Numbered from the stretch's first letter, positions 1 to 8,602 are shown. The stretch: 31,001 nucleotides of DNA from Pseudobowmanella sp964228145 (GCA_964228145.1 CAXQZJ010000023.1:1-31001); one strand, 5' to 3'. Notes: generated from the letters alone by a model not told the origin. Numbers and translations are program-made.

Positions 1-37
1 GGTTGATTGGGTGAGTAATAATGTGAATGCGGTCATA

Positions 38-67
38 AGAAAAAACGCCCCGACAATGCGGGGCGTT
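38..67 (-). terminator. Rho-independent terminator of yccA
   Basis: Read on the minus strand, an 8-bp GC-rich stem (AACGCCCC / GGGGCGTT) with an 8-nt loop is followed at once by a T run. It lies a few bases past the yccA stop codon, so it should end that transcript. Confidence 0.9.
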
Positions 68-72
68 GTATT

Positions 73-738
73 TTAGTCATCGCCACCGAAGGCTGTTAGC
101 AGGTTAAGTAAGCTTAAGAACAAATTGTACAATGACACATAGAGGGTCACAGTGGCCAAAATGTAATTGCGCTCTCCGCCTTTGATGATTTCGCTGGTTT
201 GCCACATGATCATCGCTGATGAGAAGAACATGAACATCGCGCTGATCGCCAGAGATAGTGCCGGCATTTTCAGGAACAGGTTAGCAACCACAGCGATTAG
301 CAGCACAAATGTACCAATCATCAGTGTACCGCTTAGGAAAGACATGTCCTTTTTGGTAGTTAGCACGTAGCCTGAGGTCGCAAAGAAAATTAAGGCGGTA
401 CCGCCAAGTGCCGTCATTACGACTTCACCACCGTTGATGGCCATGTAGGCATTTAAAATTGGACCCAATGTGTAACCCATGAAACCAGTCAGAGCGAACA
501 CGCTGATGATGCCCATGGAAGAGTTCGCCGTTTTGTGGACCAAGAATAACAAGGCAATATAGCCTACGATGGTCACAATCGGTCCCAGGTATGGGGCATT
601 CATGTTCATAGTGATACCGGCCACTATGGCGCTGAATGCCAGCGTCATCGCTAACAGCGAGTAAGTGTTGCGCAGCACCTTGTTAGTCTGTAGTACAGAC
701 TGCTGCGAGGATTCACTATAAAGTGTGTTTTGGTTCAT
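73..738 (-). CDS. yccA: YccA-like BAX inhibitor-1 (TMBIM) family membrane protein
   Basis: The 221-residue product is almost entirely hydrophobic, with about seven membrane segments after a short polar N-terminus and an acidic end (GGDD). Length and layout match YccA of the BAX inhibitor-1 family. In E. coli YccA is an inner-membrane protein that interacts with and modulates the FtsH protease; that role is known from the family, not shown here. The start is supported by GGAG 8 nt upstream of the ATG. The gene is monocistronic: a terminator follows directly and the upstream neighbour is tRNA-Ser on the other strand. The 220-bp upstream gap holds a palindrome at 832-850 that could be regulatory. 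Confidence 0.9.
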   Translation of the reverse strand: MNQNTLYSESSQQSVLQTNKVLRNTYSLLAMTLAFSAIVAGITMNMNAPYLGPIVTIVGYIALLFLVHKTANSSMGIISVFALTGFMGYTLGPILNAYMAINGGEVVMTALGGTALIFFATSGYVLTTKKDMSFLSGTLMIGTFVLLIAVVANLFLKMPALSLAISAMFMFFSSAMIMWQTSEIIKGGERNYILATVTLYVSLYNLFLSLLNLLTAFGGDD

Positions 739-831
739 TGTATTGCTCCGTGGTTAAACACAAATAGTTGTTGTGCCTTTATTAGGCCTATATTTATGGT
801 GTTTGGTTCCCAATTTCAAGCATATAAGATG

Positions 832-850
832 CTAAATAGGATCTATTTAG
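832..850. other. Perfect 8-bp-arm palindrome upstream of yccA
   Basis: CTAAATAG and CTATTTAG flank a 3-nt centre (GAT), about 95-110 bp upstream of the yccA start and about 60 bp before the tRNA-Ser promoter. It is AT-rich and lacks a T run, so an operator is more likely than a terminator. No regulator is recognised. Confidence 0.35.
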
Positions 851-911
851 TCAAATTTTAGTCGAAATGGTTAAACATCGACCGAACAGTCACTTTATAC
901 GAAATTAGTGC

Positions 912-940
912 TTTACAAGGTTCATAAAGGTCATTAATAT
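912..940 (+). promoter_or_regulatory. Sigma70 promoter of tRNA-Ser
   Basis: TTTACA (912-917) and TAATAT (935-940) are separated by 17 nt. They are followed by a GC-rich discriminator (GCGCCTCG), typical of stringently controlled stable-RNA promoters, and the tRNA begins 16 nt after the -10 box. Confidence 0.7.
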
Positions 941-956
941 GCGCCTCGTTCTCAGC

Positions 957-1048
957 GGAGAGCTGGCAGAGCTCGGTTGAATGCACCTGACTTGAAATCA
1001 GGCGAAGGGTCAAACCTTCCGGGGGTTCGAATCCCTCGCTCTCCGCCA
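957..1048 (+). tRNA. tRNA-Ser(UGA)
   Basis: The 92-nt gene has acceptor arms GGAGAGC (957-963) and GCTCTCC (1038-1044), discriminator G and encoded CCA. The anticodon loop CTTGAAA (991-997) holds TGA at 993-995, and there is the long variable arm of class II tRNAs. The T-arm carries GGTTCGAATCC. It has its own promoter and a terminator hairpin just after it. Confidence 0.97.
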
Positions 1049-1055
1049 CTACATA

Positions 1056-1083
1056 GAAAGGTCGCACATTGTTGCGGCCTTTC
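1056..1083 (+). terminator. Terminator hairpin after tRNA-Ser
   Basis: An 11-bp stem (GAAAGGTCGCA / TGCGGCCTTTC, one G-U pair) with a 6-nt loop starts 8 nt after the tRNA CCA end. The T-rich tail is weak (GCATTTCT), but position and stem strength fit termination or 3'-end formation. Confidence 0.65.
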
Positions 1084-1145
1084 GCATTTCTGAAGCTCAG
1101 AACAATGCGAACCAATTTCCCGGAACCGAGGGAAGACAACCTTTA

Positions 1146-1214
1146 CTCTCTGCCACGACATAGAAAGGTCGTACATTGTTGTGGTGGTTCGGCATTCCGA
1201 CTTTCGCATTTCTA
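1146..1214 (+). repeat. Decayed duplicate of tRNA-Ser 3' end plus terminator
   Basis: This stretch repeats 1039-1092. By eye 35 of the first 39 positions match (CTCTCNGCCAC, then ACATAGAAAGGTCG, then ACATTGTTG). After about 16 inserted bases the match resumes with CTTTCGCATTTCT. The copy holds only the last 10 or so tRNA bases including CCA; no tRNA body is recognisable before it. It may be a lost tandem tRNA or an attachment-site scar. The rest of the 1049-1394 gap shows no gene. Confidence 0.7.
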
Positions 1215-1394
1215 CGGCACAAAAACGTGCGACAGTCGGGAGTGTGTCACAAACCGGCAACGCCCCTTACGCAAAGCGTTTGAAACTCACCACGGCGTTA
1301 GGCTATCGACAGTCCGCTTTGACCCTTTAAACAAAAGTACACACTGCGCAGCAATAATAGTAATATCCATCGACAATCAGTAATCGTTATCACT

Positions 1395-1589
1395 ATGTCA
1401 GAACAAGAAGTAGAAGCAATTAATTGCCGATGCGGTGGCAAACCTACTAAACCTAGAAAGTACAAGGATTGTCCGGACCGCTGGATCATTGAATGCACAG
1501 TAAAAGGCTGTAAAGCAAACAATATTTCCCAAACCCGCATCAATACTATTGTGGGTTGGAACCGGTTAAGTTCGTCCTTTTATCGCTAA
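1395..1589 (+). CDS. Small zinc-ribbon protein resembling phage Lar family
   Basis: The 64-residue product has a CxC-GG start (C11, C13), a second cysteine pair (C34, C39) and a WNR motif at 55-57. This is the layout of small Lar-type (restriction alleviation) zinc-ribbon proteins found in phages and prophages. The similarity is by motif only, so the function is uncertain. No convincing ribosome-binding site precedes the ATG. The gene stands alone downstream of the duplicated tRNA-Ser end, consistent with a remnant of an integrated element. It could also be a non-phage small zinc-ribbon protein. Confidence 0.5.
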   Translation: MSEQEVEAINCRCGGKPTKPRKYKDCPDRWIIECTVKGCKANNISQTRINTIVGWNRLSSSFYR

Positions 1590-1736
1590 TCCATAATACG
1601 ATTATTAAAAATCGGACGAGCCCTAACGAGGCGCTATTAACACTGGTTTGGGTATAGCATCACGGGTTATACTCAACAGCGGAACACCCATAAGTAAAAC
1701 GTTGGCAATCTGGTTTTATGCCTACGGAGAATAACA

Positions 1737-2381
1737 ATGATAAACATACTCCTGGTCGACGATCATGATTTAGTCAGAACCGGTTTACGCCGGTTGTTAG
1801 ACGATGTACGCGGTTTTAAGGTCATTGCTGAGGCGGCAAATGGTGAAGACGCACTCAAGTTGTGTCGTACCCATGAACCCGACATCGTGTTAATGGACAT
1901 GAACATGCCTGGCATGGGCGGTCTTGAGGCCACTAAAAAAGTACTGCGCCTGAATGCAGACTGTAAAGTAATAGTGCTGTCGGTATTAAAAGAAAATCCT
2001 TATCCTGCCAAAGTGTTTCAGCTTGGCGCCCATGGTTATCTGACCAAAGATGCTGACCCTGAAGAAATGGTTAAGGCTATTCATCAGGTATACAGTGGTC
2101 AGCGTTACATTGATTCCGGGCTGGCCATAGATATTGCCTTAGGTAAGTTGGACCTGGGCGAAAAAAATCCATTCGACTGCTTGTCTGAGCGTGAAATGCA
2201 GATTATGACGCTGATTGTAAAAGGTCAGAAGATCCCTGATATCGCATCGCAGTTAAACCTCAGTGCCAAAACGGTTAACACCTACAAGTACCGTCTTTTC
2301 GATAAATTGGGCGTCGATGGCGAGGTTGAATTGGTGCACTTTGTTATGCGCCACAAGTTAATCACCAGCGAAACGCTGTAG
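1737..2381 (+). CDS. uvrY: UvrY/GacA-type response regulator
   Basis: The 214-residue protein has an N-terminal receiver domain with acidic pair D8/D9, phospho-acceptor D54, switch residue S82 and K104. A LuxR-type helix-turn-helix follows (about 147-210, LSEREMQIM...KTVNTYKYRLFDKLG). In gammaproteobacteria this regulator (UvrY/GacA/SirA) pairs with BarA/GacS and activates small RNAs that sequester CsrA; that is family knowledge. A GGAG lies 7 nt before the ATG. uvrC starts 1 nt after its stop, the conserved uvrY-uvrC order of E. coli, which supports the orthology. Confidence 0.95.
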   Translation: MINILLVDDHDLVRTGLRRLLDDVRGFKVIAEAANGEDALKLCRTHEPDIVLMDMNMPGMGGLEATKKVLRLNADCKVIVLSVLKENPYPAKVFQLGAHGYLTKDADPEEMVKAIHQVYSGQRYIDSGLAIDIALGKLDLGEKNPFDCLSEREMQIMTLIVKGQKIPDIASQLNLSAKTVNTYKYRLFDKLGVDGEVELVHFVMRHKLITSETL

Positions 2382-2382
2382 C

Positions 2383-4209
2383 ATGGCTCAAGAAAGTACC
2401 TTTAATTCTCAGCAATTTCTCAAAAACCTCACCTCTCAACCCGGCGTTTACAGAATGTACAACGCCGCGGGGGAGGTTATTTACGTTGGTAAGGCAAAGA
2501 ACCTTAAGAAACGTGTCTCCAGCTATTTTCGTAAGCAGCTAGACAGCATTAAAACTCAGTCGTTAGTGCGTCAGATTGCCAATATGGATGTCACGGTTAC
2601 CCACAGTGAAACCGAGGCATTAATTCTTGAAAATAACTACATAAAAAAATACAAGCCGCGTTACAACGTTTTGTTGCGAGACGACAAGTCCTACCCATTT
2701 ATTTTCCTTTCCGACCACCAACATCCCAGGCTTGCCAGTCATCGTGGCCCTAAAAAAGCCAAAGGGGAATACTTCGGGCCATATCCAAGCGCATGGGCGG
2801 TACGGGAATCGTTAAATATCATGCAAAAGATATTTCCGGTGCGCCAATGTGAAGACAGTTATTATCGCGCGCGCAGCAGACCTTGCTTACAGTATCAGCT
2901 GCAAAGATGCGCAGGGCCTTGTGTAGAAGGCTTAGTGTCGGATGATGAATATCAGCAACAGGTCAATCTGGCGCGTCTATTTTTAAAAGGTAAAAACGCA
3001 CAAGTCGTGAACCAACTGGCCCAAAACATGGAAAAGGCCAGTGAACGCCTCGAATTTGAGAAAGCAGCGCGCTTTCGCGACCAAATTACCGCGCTCAATA
3101 AGGTGCAGTCTCAACAAAGCGTCAGTGGTAATGAAGAGGAACTGGATGTTTTCGGGTATGCCTTTAGCAGTGGCACGGCAAGTATTCAGGGCTTATTTAT
3201 TCGCGATAACAAATTGCTGGGAAGTAAAAGCTTTTTCCCGAAAGTGCCGGCCGGCATAGATGAAAGTGAAATTTTCCGCTCATTCCTACTGCAATTTTAT
3301 CTCGCATCTGAACGCTCGATCCCGCGTCACATTGTGCTACCCATGGCCCTTGAAGATCAAACCGAGATTCAGCAAGCCTTGTCTGAGCAGGCAGGGGTGA
3401 AGGTCACCTTTTATAAGGGTGTACGGGACGAGAAGAGACGTTACTTACAATTGGCCAATACCAATGCACAAAATGCACTGGAAAGTCAGCTCAATCACCA
3501 TAAGTCAGTGATCGCGCGTTTTCTAGAACTTGAAAAAGTGCTGGATTTTGAGCAACCCATTAAGCGCATGGAGTGTTTTGACATCAGCCATACGATGGGA
3601 CAACAAACCGTCGCCTCTTGTGTTGTATTCAACCGCGAGGGACCTTACAAGCAGGACTATCGTCGCTATAACATTGAAGGCATTACCCCAGGCGATGACT
3701 ATGCGGCCATGGCGCAGGCACTCAAACGGCGTTATAAAGCCGATGCTGATCCGGAAAAGATTCCGGATATTCTGTTTATTGATGGAGGCAAGGGCCAGTT
3801 ATCCCAGGCGGAGCAGTTTTTTGCCGGCTGGCAAGGTGACAAACAGCCTCTGTTAATTGGTGTCGCCAAAGGTACAAGTCGTAAGCCAGGCTTGGAAACT
3901 CTCATTCTTGCGGGGAATCATGCTACTATCCCCATGAATGCGGATTCGCCCGCGTTACACCTGATACAACATATTCGGGATGAATCGCATCGATTCGCCA
4001 TTGCGGGTCACAGAAACCGACGACAAAAAGTAAAAACAACGTCAAAACTTGAATCAATCCCAGGTATTGGCGCTAAAAAAAGACAGAACTTATTAAAATT
4101 TATGGGCGGCTTACAGGAAGTCATGAACGCCAGCATCGAAGACCTGCAAAAAGTGCCAGGTATCAGCGAGCCGTTGGCAGAAACGATCTACCACCATTTG
4201 CGCCACTAG
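2383..4209 (+). CDS. uvrC: Excinuclease ABC subunit C (UvrC)
   Basis: The 608-residue protein is the dual-incision nuclease of nucleotide excision repair, which cuts on both sides of a lesion after UvrAB loading. It has an N-terminal GIY-YIG nuclease (about 16-95, GVYRMYN...IYVGKAKNLKKR), a UVR helical segment near 205-240, a C-terminal RNase H-like nuclease with D400, D438 or D439, D467 and H536 as likely catalytic residues, and terminal helix-hairpin-helix motifs (IPGIGAKKRQNLL; VPGISEPLAETI). The length is normal. It is probably translated with uvrY (1-nt gap) and followed 11 nt later by pgsA. Confidence 0.97.
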   Translation: MAQESTFNSQQFLKNLTSQPGVYRMYNAAGEVIYVGKAKNLKKRVSSYFRKQLDSIKTQSLVRQIANMDVTVTHSETEALILENNYIKKYKPRYNVLLRDDKSYPFIFLSDHQHPRLASHRGPKKAKGEYFGPYPSAWAVRESLNIMQKIFPVRQCEDSYYRARSRPCLQYQLQRCAGPCVEGLVSDDEYQQQVNLARLFLKGKNAQVVNQLAQNMEKASERLEFEKAARFRDQITALNKVQSQQSVSGNEEELDVFGYAFSSGTASIQGLFIRDNKLLGSKSFFPKVPAGIDESEIFRSFLLQFYLASERSIPRHIVLPMALEDQTEIQQALSEQAGVKVTFYKGVRDEKRRYLQLANTNAQNALESQLNHHKSVIARFLELEKVLDFEQPIKRMECFDISHTMGQQTVASCVVFNREGPYKQDYRRYNIEGITPGDDYAAMAQALKRRYKADADPEKIPDILFIDGGKGQLSQAEQFFAGWQGDKQPLLIGVAKGTSRKPGLETLILAGNHATIPMNADSPALHLIQHIRDESHRFAIAGHRNRRQKVKTTSKLESIPGIGAKKRQNLLKFMGGLQEVMNASIEDLQKVPGISEPLAETIYHHLRH

Positions 4210-4220
4210 GAAACTGAAGT

Positions 4221-4793
4221 ATGTGGACCATACCTAATATTATAACCACCATTCGTGTGTTGCTTGTGCCGGTGTTTGTCGGTGTTTATTACATTGACTG
4301 GCAATGGGCGCACCAAGCTGGCGCATTTATTTTTTGGTTTGCGGCCGTTACCGATTGGTTCGACGGCTATCTGGCCAGAAAACTGAAACAAAGCACACCT
4401 TTTGGCGCCTTTCTTGACCCGGTCGCAGATAAGTTGATTGTATCAGCTGCGTTATTGATGATTGCCCACACTTACCAAACAACATGGATTACCATCGCTG
4501 CAGTAATTTTAATGGCTCGCGAGGTGTTTGTATCCAGTTTGCGAGAATGGATGGCCGAGCATGGGCAACGCGAAACTGTCAAAGTATCCTTTGTGGGTAA
4601 AGCAAAAACCATGGCGCAGATGCTGGCATTAATAGGCTTACTATCTGAGCTTGAATATTTTATGGGTTTCCCAATTTACTGGGTGACGCTAGGCAAAATA
4701 TTACTGGTGATTGCCGCAGCATTGTCACTGTGGTCGATGTTTATTTATGTCAAAGCGGCTTGGTCAACGTTAACAAAATCTCCGCAGGCTTAG
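4221..4793 (+). CDS. pgsA: CDP-diacylglycerol-glycerol-3-phosphate 3-phosphatidyltransferase
   Basis: The 190-residue integral membrane enzyme makes phosphatidylglycerophosphate, the committed step to phosphatidylglycerol and cardiolipin. The CDP-alcohol phosphotransferase signature is complete: D45, D48-G49, A52-R53, G62, D66 and D70 with the canonical spacing. Several membrane segments follow. It sits 11 nt after uvrC and directly before the tRNA-Gly/Cys/Leu cluster, the arrangement also known in E. coli, so orthology is secure. Confidence 0.96.
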   Translation: MWTIPNIITTIRVLLVPVFVGVYYIDWQWAHQAGAFIFWFAAVTDWFDGYLARKLKQSTPFGAFLDPVADKLIVSAALLMIAHTYQTTWITIAAVILMAREVFVSSLREWMAEHGQRETVKVSFVGKAKTMAQMLALIGLLSELEYFMGFPIYWVTLGKILLVIAAALSLWSMFIYVKAAWSTLTKSPQA

Positions 4794-4884
4794 TAAGTTA
4801 GAGTGATTTTTGTGCTCAGATGAATAAAGGTTAGCCACACTGCACACAAATTGCGCGAACGATCATAAATGTGTGACATAACGG

Positions 4885-4912
4885 TTGACAGTTCAGGTGG
4901 TGAATGTAGAAT
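4885..4912 (+). promoter_or_regulatory. Sigma70 promoter of the tRNA-Gly-Cys-Leu operon
   Basis: A perfect -35 TTGACA (4885-4890) and a -10 TAGAAT (4907-4912) are 16 nt apart, followed by a C-rich discriminator (TCACCCCAC). It lies about 44 nt before tRNA-Gly, so a 5' leader would be processed. Confidence 0.85.
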
Positions 4913-4955
4913 TCACCCCACATTTCGAGAGGGCATAGCCCAAACGGAAAGTGAT

Positions 4956-5031
<76 letters not shown>

Positions 5032-5081
5032 ATTTACTTAATGTCGCCATTTAGCGAATAAGTCAATTGGGCATATTCCAA

Positions 5082-5155
5082 GGCGGAATGGCAGAATGGC
5101 TATGCAGCGGATTGCAAATCCGTGGATCTCGGTTCGACTCCGGGTTCCGCCTCCA
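5082..5155 (+). tRNA. tRNA-Cys(GCA)
   Basis: The 74-nt tRNA has acceptor GGCGGAA / TTCCGCC, anticodon loop TTGCAAA (5112-5118) with GCA at 5114-5116, and encoded CCA. It is the middle gene of the cluster. Confidence 0.97.
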
Positions 5156-5208
5156 TACTTACTTTCCAAAGTAAGTATACAGGTACCAAACCTGACCTCA
5201 TACCCGAT

Positions 5209-5295
5209 GCCCGGGTGGTGAAATTGGTAGACACAAGGGATTTAAAATCCCTCGCTGGTAACAGCGTGCCGGTTCAAGTCCGGCCCCGGGCACCA
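5209..5295 (+). tRNA. tRNA-Leu(UAA)
   Basis: The 87-nt class II tRNA has acceptor GCCCGGG / CCCGGGC, anticodon loop TTTAAAA (5241-5247) with TAA at 5243-5245, a long variable arm and encoded CCA. It is the last gene of the operon. No strong intrinsic terminator is seen after it; only an AT-rich TTACTA/TAGTAA hairpin follows. Confidence 0.97.
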
Positions 5296-5426
5296 TCTTA
5301 CTAATCTAGTAAATTACAAACCTAAAAATCATAAAAAATAGTTTTGTACTGGATTTTGCTTTTTTGCGCTTATCCAAGCGGAACTGTATTCCTAACAGTT
5401 GGTAACTGCTGAGGTCACACAAGCCG

Positions 5427-6140
5427 TTATTGTTTTACTGGGAAATCAAAATAATTATTGGGATAGGCTTCATTTTGATATCTGAAGTGACACCATTCCA
5501 TCGGATAATTATTAAAATCCCCTTGGCGCATATAGCCAATGAGGCGTGCTCTATTCTCAGCTACCTTTTGTGATAGCCCTGGATGTGCAGTATTTGATCT
5601 GCTATCAAAAAAATCGAAGCGGGTCCCCATATCCAAATCCTGCCATTGTCCACGTTCGTTTTTTGCTTGCAGTGTGACATCCAAGGTCGAACCGCGACTA
5701 TGACCTGATTTAGACGCAACATAAGGTCCTAATATTTCAGATTTATCCAAGCTAGGATAATAATCTGCCTTGGTTTTGATATCGCTGAGATCCTCTGACC
5801 AGCGCACAAAATGATCCACTGCACGTTGCGGGCGATAACAATCAAACACCTTGATCCGATAGCCATCCTGAGCCGCTGCGTTCGCAGCGCGTTTCAGTCC
5901 TTTCGCCGCTTGTTGCTGCAAAATACAAAAGGGCGCTTGGTAGCCCTCAATGGGACTGCCAACAAAGTTATTACTTGTGTGGTAGCGGATATCCAATGTC
6001 AGGGTCTCGTCGCTACCGTTGAAGACGACAAAATCTTTCGGCACGGCAGACATTGAATTGTCAGAGGTAACGGGCCCATCCAGCGTGCAAGCACCGAGCG
6101 TAGTTATCACCAATGAGGTCAAGAGCATGTTATTTTTCAT
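5427..6140 (-). CDS. VanX/DdpX-type D-Ala-D-Ala dipeptidase, lipoprotein
   Basis: The 237-residue protein begins with a lipoprotein signal peptide whose lipobox LGAC puts the lipidated cysteine at C18. The peptidase M15D (VanX) residues are all present: R103 (CYRP), zinc ligands H147 and D154 in the SGHSRGSTLD motif, catalytic E215 and zinc ligand H218 in EWCH. The family hydrolyses D-Ala-D-Ala. A periplasmic lipoprotein form is more likely to salvage peptidoglycan dipeptide than to confer glycopeptide resistance, since no vanHA genes are nearby. It diverges from dcyD across about 210 bp. Confidence 0.9.
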   Translation of the reverse strand: MKNNMLLTSLVITTLGACTLDGPVTSDNSMSAVPKDFVVFNGSDETLTLDIRYHTSNNFVGSPIEGYQAPFCILQQQAAKGLKRAANAAAQDGYRIKVFDCYRPQRAVDHFVRWSEDLSDIKTKADYYPSLDKSEILGPYVASKSGHSRGSTLDVTLQAKNERGQWQDLDMGTRFDFFDSRSNTAHPGLSQKVAENRARLIGYMRQGDFNNYPMEWCHFRYQNEAYPNNYFDFPVKQ

Positions 6141-6352
6141 TTTATCGGTTCATCACGTTGTGGTGGATTATCAAGACTAACCCAGTCATCCTAATATGTT
6201 GATCCTCATCATGGGGTTAAACGCTCAGATTGGTCATTTTGGCGTAATTCGTTAATTGGACGAGGCAATCAGCCAAATTACTCACATTCACCAATGTTAC
6301 TCCACAGTTTGCGTTAAAGTAGAGGCATCTATTATTTTTTTGAGCGCGTTTA

Positions 6353-7351
6353 ATGTCAGCATTATCAGGATTCCCCAAATTTTCATTAACCCATGGGCCC
6401 ACGCCAATAGAGCGGTTATCCGGATTATCTGCCGAATTGGGTGTTAATATCTGGATAAAGAGGGACGACTGTACCGGTCTGGCAGGCGGTGGCAATAAAA
6501 CACGAAAACTCGAGTTTCTCGTTGCTGACGCAATAGCAAAAGGTGCTGATACGCTGGTGACCTTTGGTGCTTATCAATCTAACCACGCAAGACAAACCGC
6601 GGCGGCGGCAGCAAAAGCAGGCCTCAAGTGCATTTTGATTCTCGAGCCCGTTGGCGGCTTGGCACAGCCCTCATATTTTAACAATGGTAATCTGTTACTG
6701 GACGAGTTACTCGGCGCCAGCATTGAAAAAATAAGCCCAAATGAGACAGCTGACACCGCATATGAACGGGTCAGGCAGCAGCTTATTTCTCAGGGCCACT
6801 CCACGTATTCGATACCGGTAGGGGGATCCAATCCCTTGGGGAGCTTGGGTTACGCGGTTTGTGCCCATGAAATTGTTGATCAGACACAGCAATTGGGTAT
6901 TAGTTTTAACCAGATTGTTCTGGCGACGGGCAGTGCCGGAACTCAGGCGGGCTTATTGGCGGGCCTGCTCGAACGCAATCACAATATCGACACCCTCGGA
7001 TTCTGTGTCAGCCGTTCTGGCTCTGAACAACAGGCCCTGGTGGCGTCATTATTAACAGAAACCCTTTCGCTACTAAAGCTGCCATCGAACATTGGCAACA
7101 GCTTGGTGCGGGCAGACGGTAATTACTATGGAGAAGGTTACGGGCTTCTCAACCAAGCAACCCGGGATGCGGTGAAACTCGTCGCGCGAACCGACGGGAT
7201 TTTGCTTGATCCTGTTTACACCGGAAAAGCCATGGCGGGATTAATCGATTATTGTCGCAATGGTAAGTTTACCCCTCAGGATAACGTGTTGTTTTTGCAC
7301 ACCGGCGGTAGCCAAGGCTTATTTGCTTACACTGAGTTATTTAAAGATTGA
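6353..7351 (+). CDS. dcyD: D-cysteine desulfhydrase
   Basis: The 332-residue protein belongs to the PLP-dependent ACC deaminase/D-cysteine desulfhydrase family (fold type II). K49 in GGGNKTRKLE is the expected PLP lysine. The motifs QSNHARQTAAAAAK, IPVGGSNPLGSLGY, GSAGTQAG, LDPVYTGKAMAGLID and the C-terminal HTGG match DcyD closely along the whole length. DcyD splits D-cysteine to pyruvate, sulfide and ammonia in the cytoplasm. ACC deaminase activity cannot be excluded, but the overall match favours D-cysteine. It is a single gene, divergent from the D-Ala-D-Ala dipeptidase, so both neighbours act on D-amino acids. Confidence 0.9.
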   Translation: MSALSGFPKFSLTHGPTPIERLSGLSAELGVNIWIKRDDCTGLAGGGNKTRKLEFLVADAIAKGADTLVTFGAYQSNHARQTAAAAAKAGLKCILILEPVGGLAQPSYFNNGNLLLDELLGASIEKISPNETADTAYERVRQQLISQGHSTYSIPVGGSNPLGSLGYAVCAHEIVDQTQQLGISFNQIVLATGSAGTQAGLLAGLLERNHNIDTLGFCVSRSGSEQQALVASLLTETLSLLKLPSNIGNSLVRADGNYYGEGYGLLNQATRDAVKLVARTDGILLDPVYTGKAMAGLIDYCRNGKFTPQDNVLFLHTGGSQGLFAYTELFKD

Positions 7352-7495
7352 ATAAAAATCAGTGGCAGATGACAACTTTACTTTGTTGGATTCTGAACCA
7401 AATTTAGAATGCCTGGGGAGAGTCTTGCTGCAGCGTGTCCCAGTTTAGTTAAATCTGGGGACTAATATCGATTGTTGTAAAATACACTGAGCGAA

Positions 7496-8587
7496 TTAGT
7501 CCTCTAACCACCATGCAGGGGTGTTTGTTGTTCCAGCTTGGTGTATTTCGATAATTTCGCCAAATTTAGGTATGCTCAGTGACACCGAGGACTTTGTCGC
7601 CAACGCTGATATTGTCACCAACGGCTCATTCCAATCATGCAACGCAAGGTCGAAAGTGCTGTTGTGGACTGGCATCATGACTGTGCCTTTGAGATCAAGA
7701 TGGGCCTGTAAACTTTCTGCCGGTAGCATATGTATTTCTTTCCATAATGAGTTATAGGCACCGGTTTCAATCAAGGTTAGATCAAATGGCCCGTAATGTT
7801 CACCAATGGCTTTGAACCCATTAAAATAGCCACTATCACCACTATAAAACACCCTGGATTGAGGTGATTCAATTATCCAGCCTGCCCAGAGCGTCTCATC
7901 TTTGTCGCTAACGCCTCGGCCAGAGAAGTGTTGAGCTGGTGTAGCGGTTAATCTGAGGTCACCAAGTAAATGGTGTTGATGCCAATCCAGTTCGATAATT
8001 TTTTCTGCGGGAATACCCCAATCGAGCAAGTGACGACCCACTTTAAGCGGCGTAACAAAATATCGGCTCTTTTCTGCTAGTGCTTGAATACTCTGTTTAT
8101 CCAGATGGTCGTAGTGATCGTGGCTAATGACAACGGCATCAATGGGAGGTAATTCCTCAATAGTGATTGGGGCAGGGTGAAAGCGTTTAGGCCCCATCCA
8201 TTGTACCGGCGACGCACGATCACTAAAAACCGGATCGGTGAGAATGTATTGCTGAGCAAATTTAAACAACACAGAGGAATGACCAAGCTTAATCACACTG
8301 TCGTTGTCAATCTTGGCAAGGGCGTCGGCAGTGAGCGTTTCAACCGGAATCTGTTTTGTGGGTAGGGCATGCTCGCGCTTGTCTGCCCAATATGCCTTGG
8401 CGACACGCCAAAGCGATGCCGCAGAATTGCTGTAAGAAACCTCACTATTGGAAAACGTATCCGGAAGGCTAGCGTGGTTGGCACGCAATTGTTGCTCAGC
8501 TAAACCAGCATTGATCTTCGAGTTACAACTAAAAAGCGTAAACATGAATACTCCTGTTATCGTAATCAACACAGCCCATTTGGTCAT
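7496..8587 (-). CDS. Metallo-beta-lactamase-fold lipoprotein, NAPE-PLD/UlaG-like
   Basis: The product is about 363 residues with a lipoprotein signal (cysteine at about C21, LFSC). The metallo-beta-lactamase motif HDHYDH lies at about 156-161, and downstream metal-ligand motifs include TPAQHFSGRG, FYSGDSGYF and MMPVHNSTFDL. The fold and the MGPKRFHP and GHSSVLFK segments match the NAPE-PLD-like hydrolase group (phosphodiesterase or phospholipase-like). The substrate is unknown. The ATG at 8587 is preferred over the GTG one codon earlier. An 18-bp palindrome just upstream suggests repressor control. Its 3' end faces dcyD. Confidence 0.85.
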   Translation of the reverse strand: MTKWAVLITITGVFMFTLFSCNSKINAGLAEQQLRANHASLPDTFSNSEVSYSNSAASLWRVAKAYWADKREHALPTKQIPVETLTADALAKIDNDSVIKLGHSSVLFKFAQQYILTDPVFSDRASPVQWMGPKRFHPAPITIEELPPIDAVVISHDHYDHLDKQSIQALAEKSRYFVTPLKVGRHLLDWGIPAEKIIELDWHQHHLLGDLRLTATPAQHFSGRGVSDKDETLWAGWIIESPQSRVFYSGDSGYFNGFKAIGEHYGPFDLTLIETGAYNSLWKEIHMLPAESLQAHLDLKGTVMMPVHNSTFDLALHDWNEPLVTISALATKSSVSLSIPKFGEIIEIHQAGTTNTPAWWLED

Positions 8588-8602
8588 CACCAGCGCCCAA
8601 AA

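Noticed and set aside
858..1383. Several open frames on both strands across tRNA-Ser and its duplicate
   Set aside because: They run through the tRNA and terminator and have no recognisable protein features or ribosome-binding sites.
5376..5402. Small inverted repeats (CGCTT/AAGCG and AACTGT/ACAGTT) between tRNA-Leu and the dipeptidase gene
   Set aside because: Short stems without a following T run on the relevant strand; likely chance.
7436..7464. Imperfect hairpin between dcyD and the MBL-fold gene
   Set aside because: The stem needs bulges and no T run follows on either strand, so it is not a convincing terminator.
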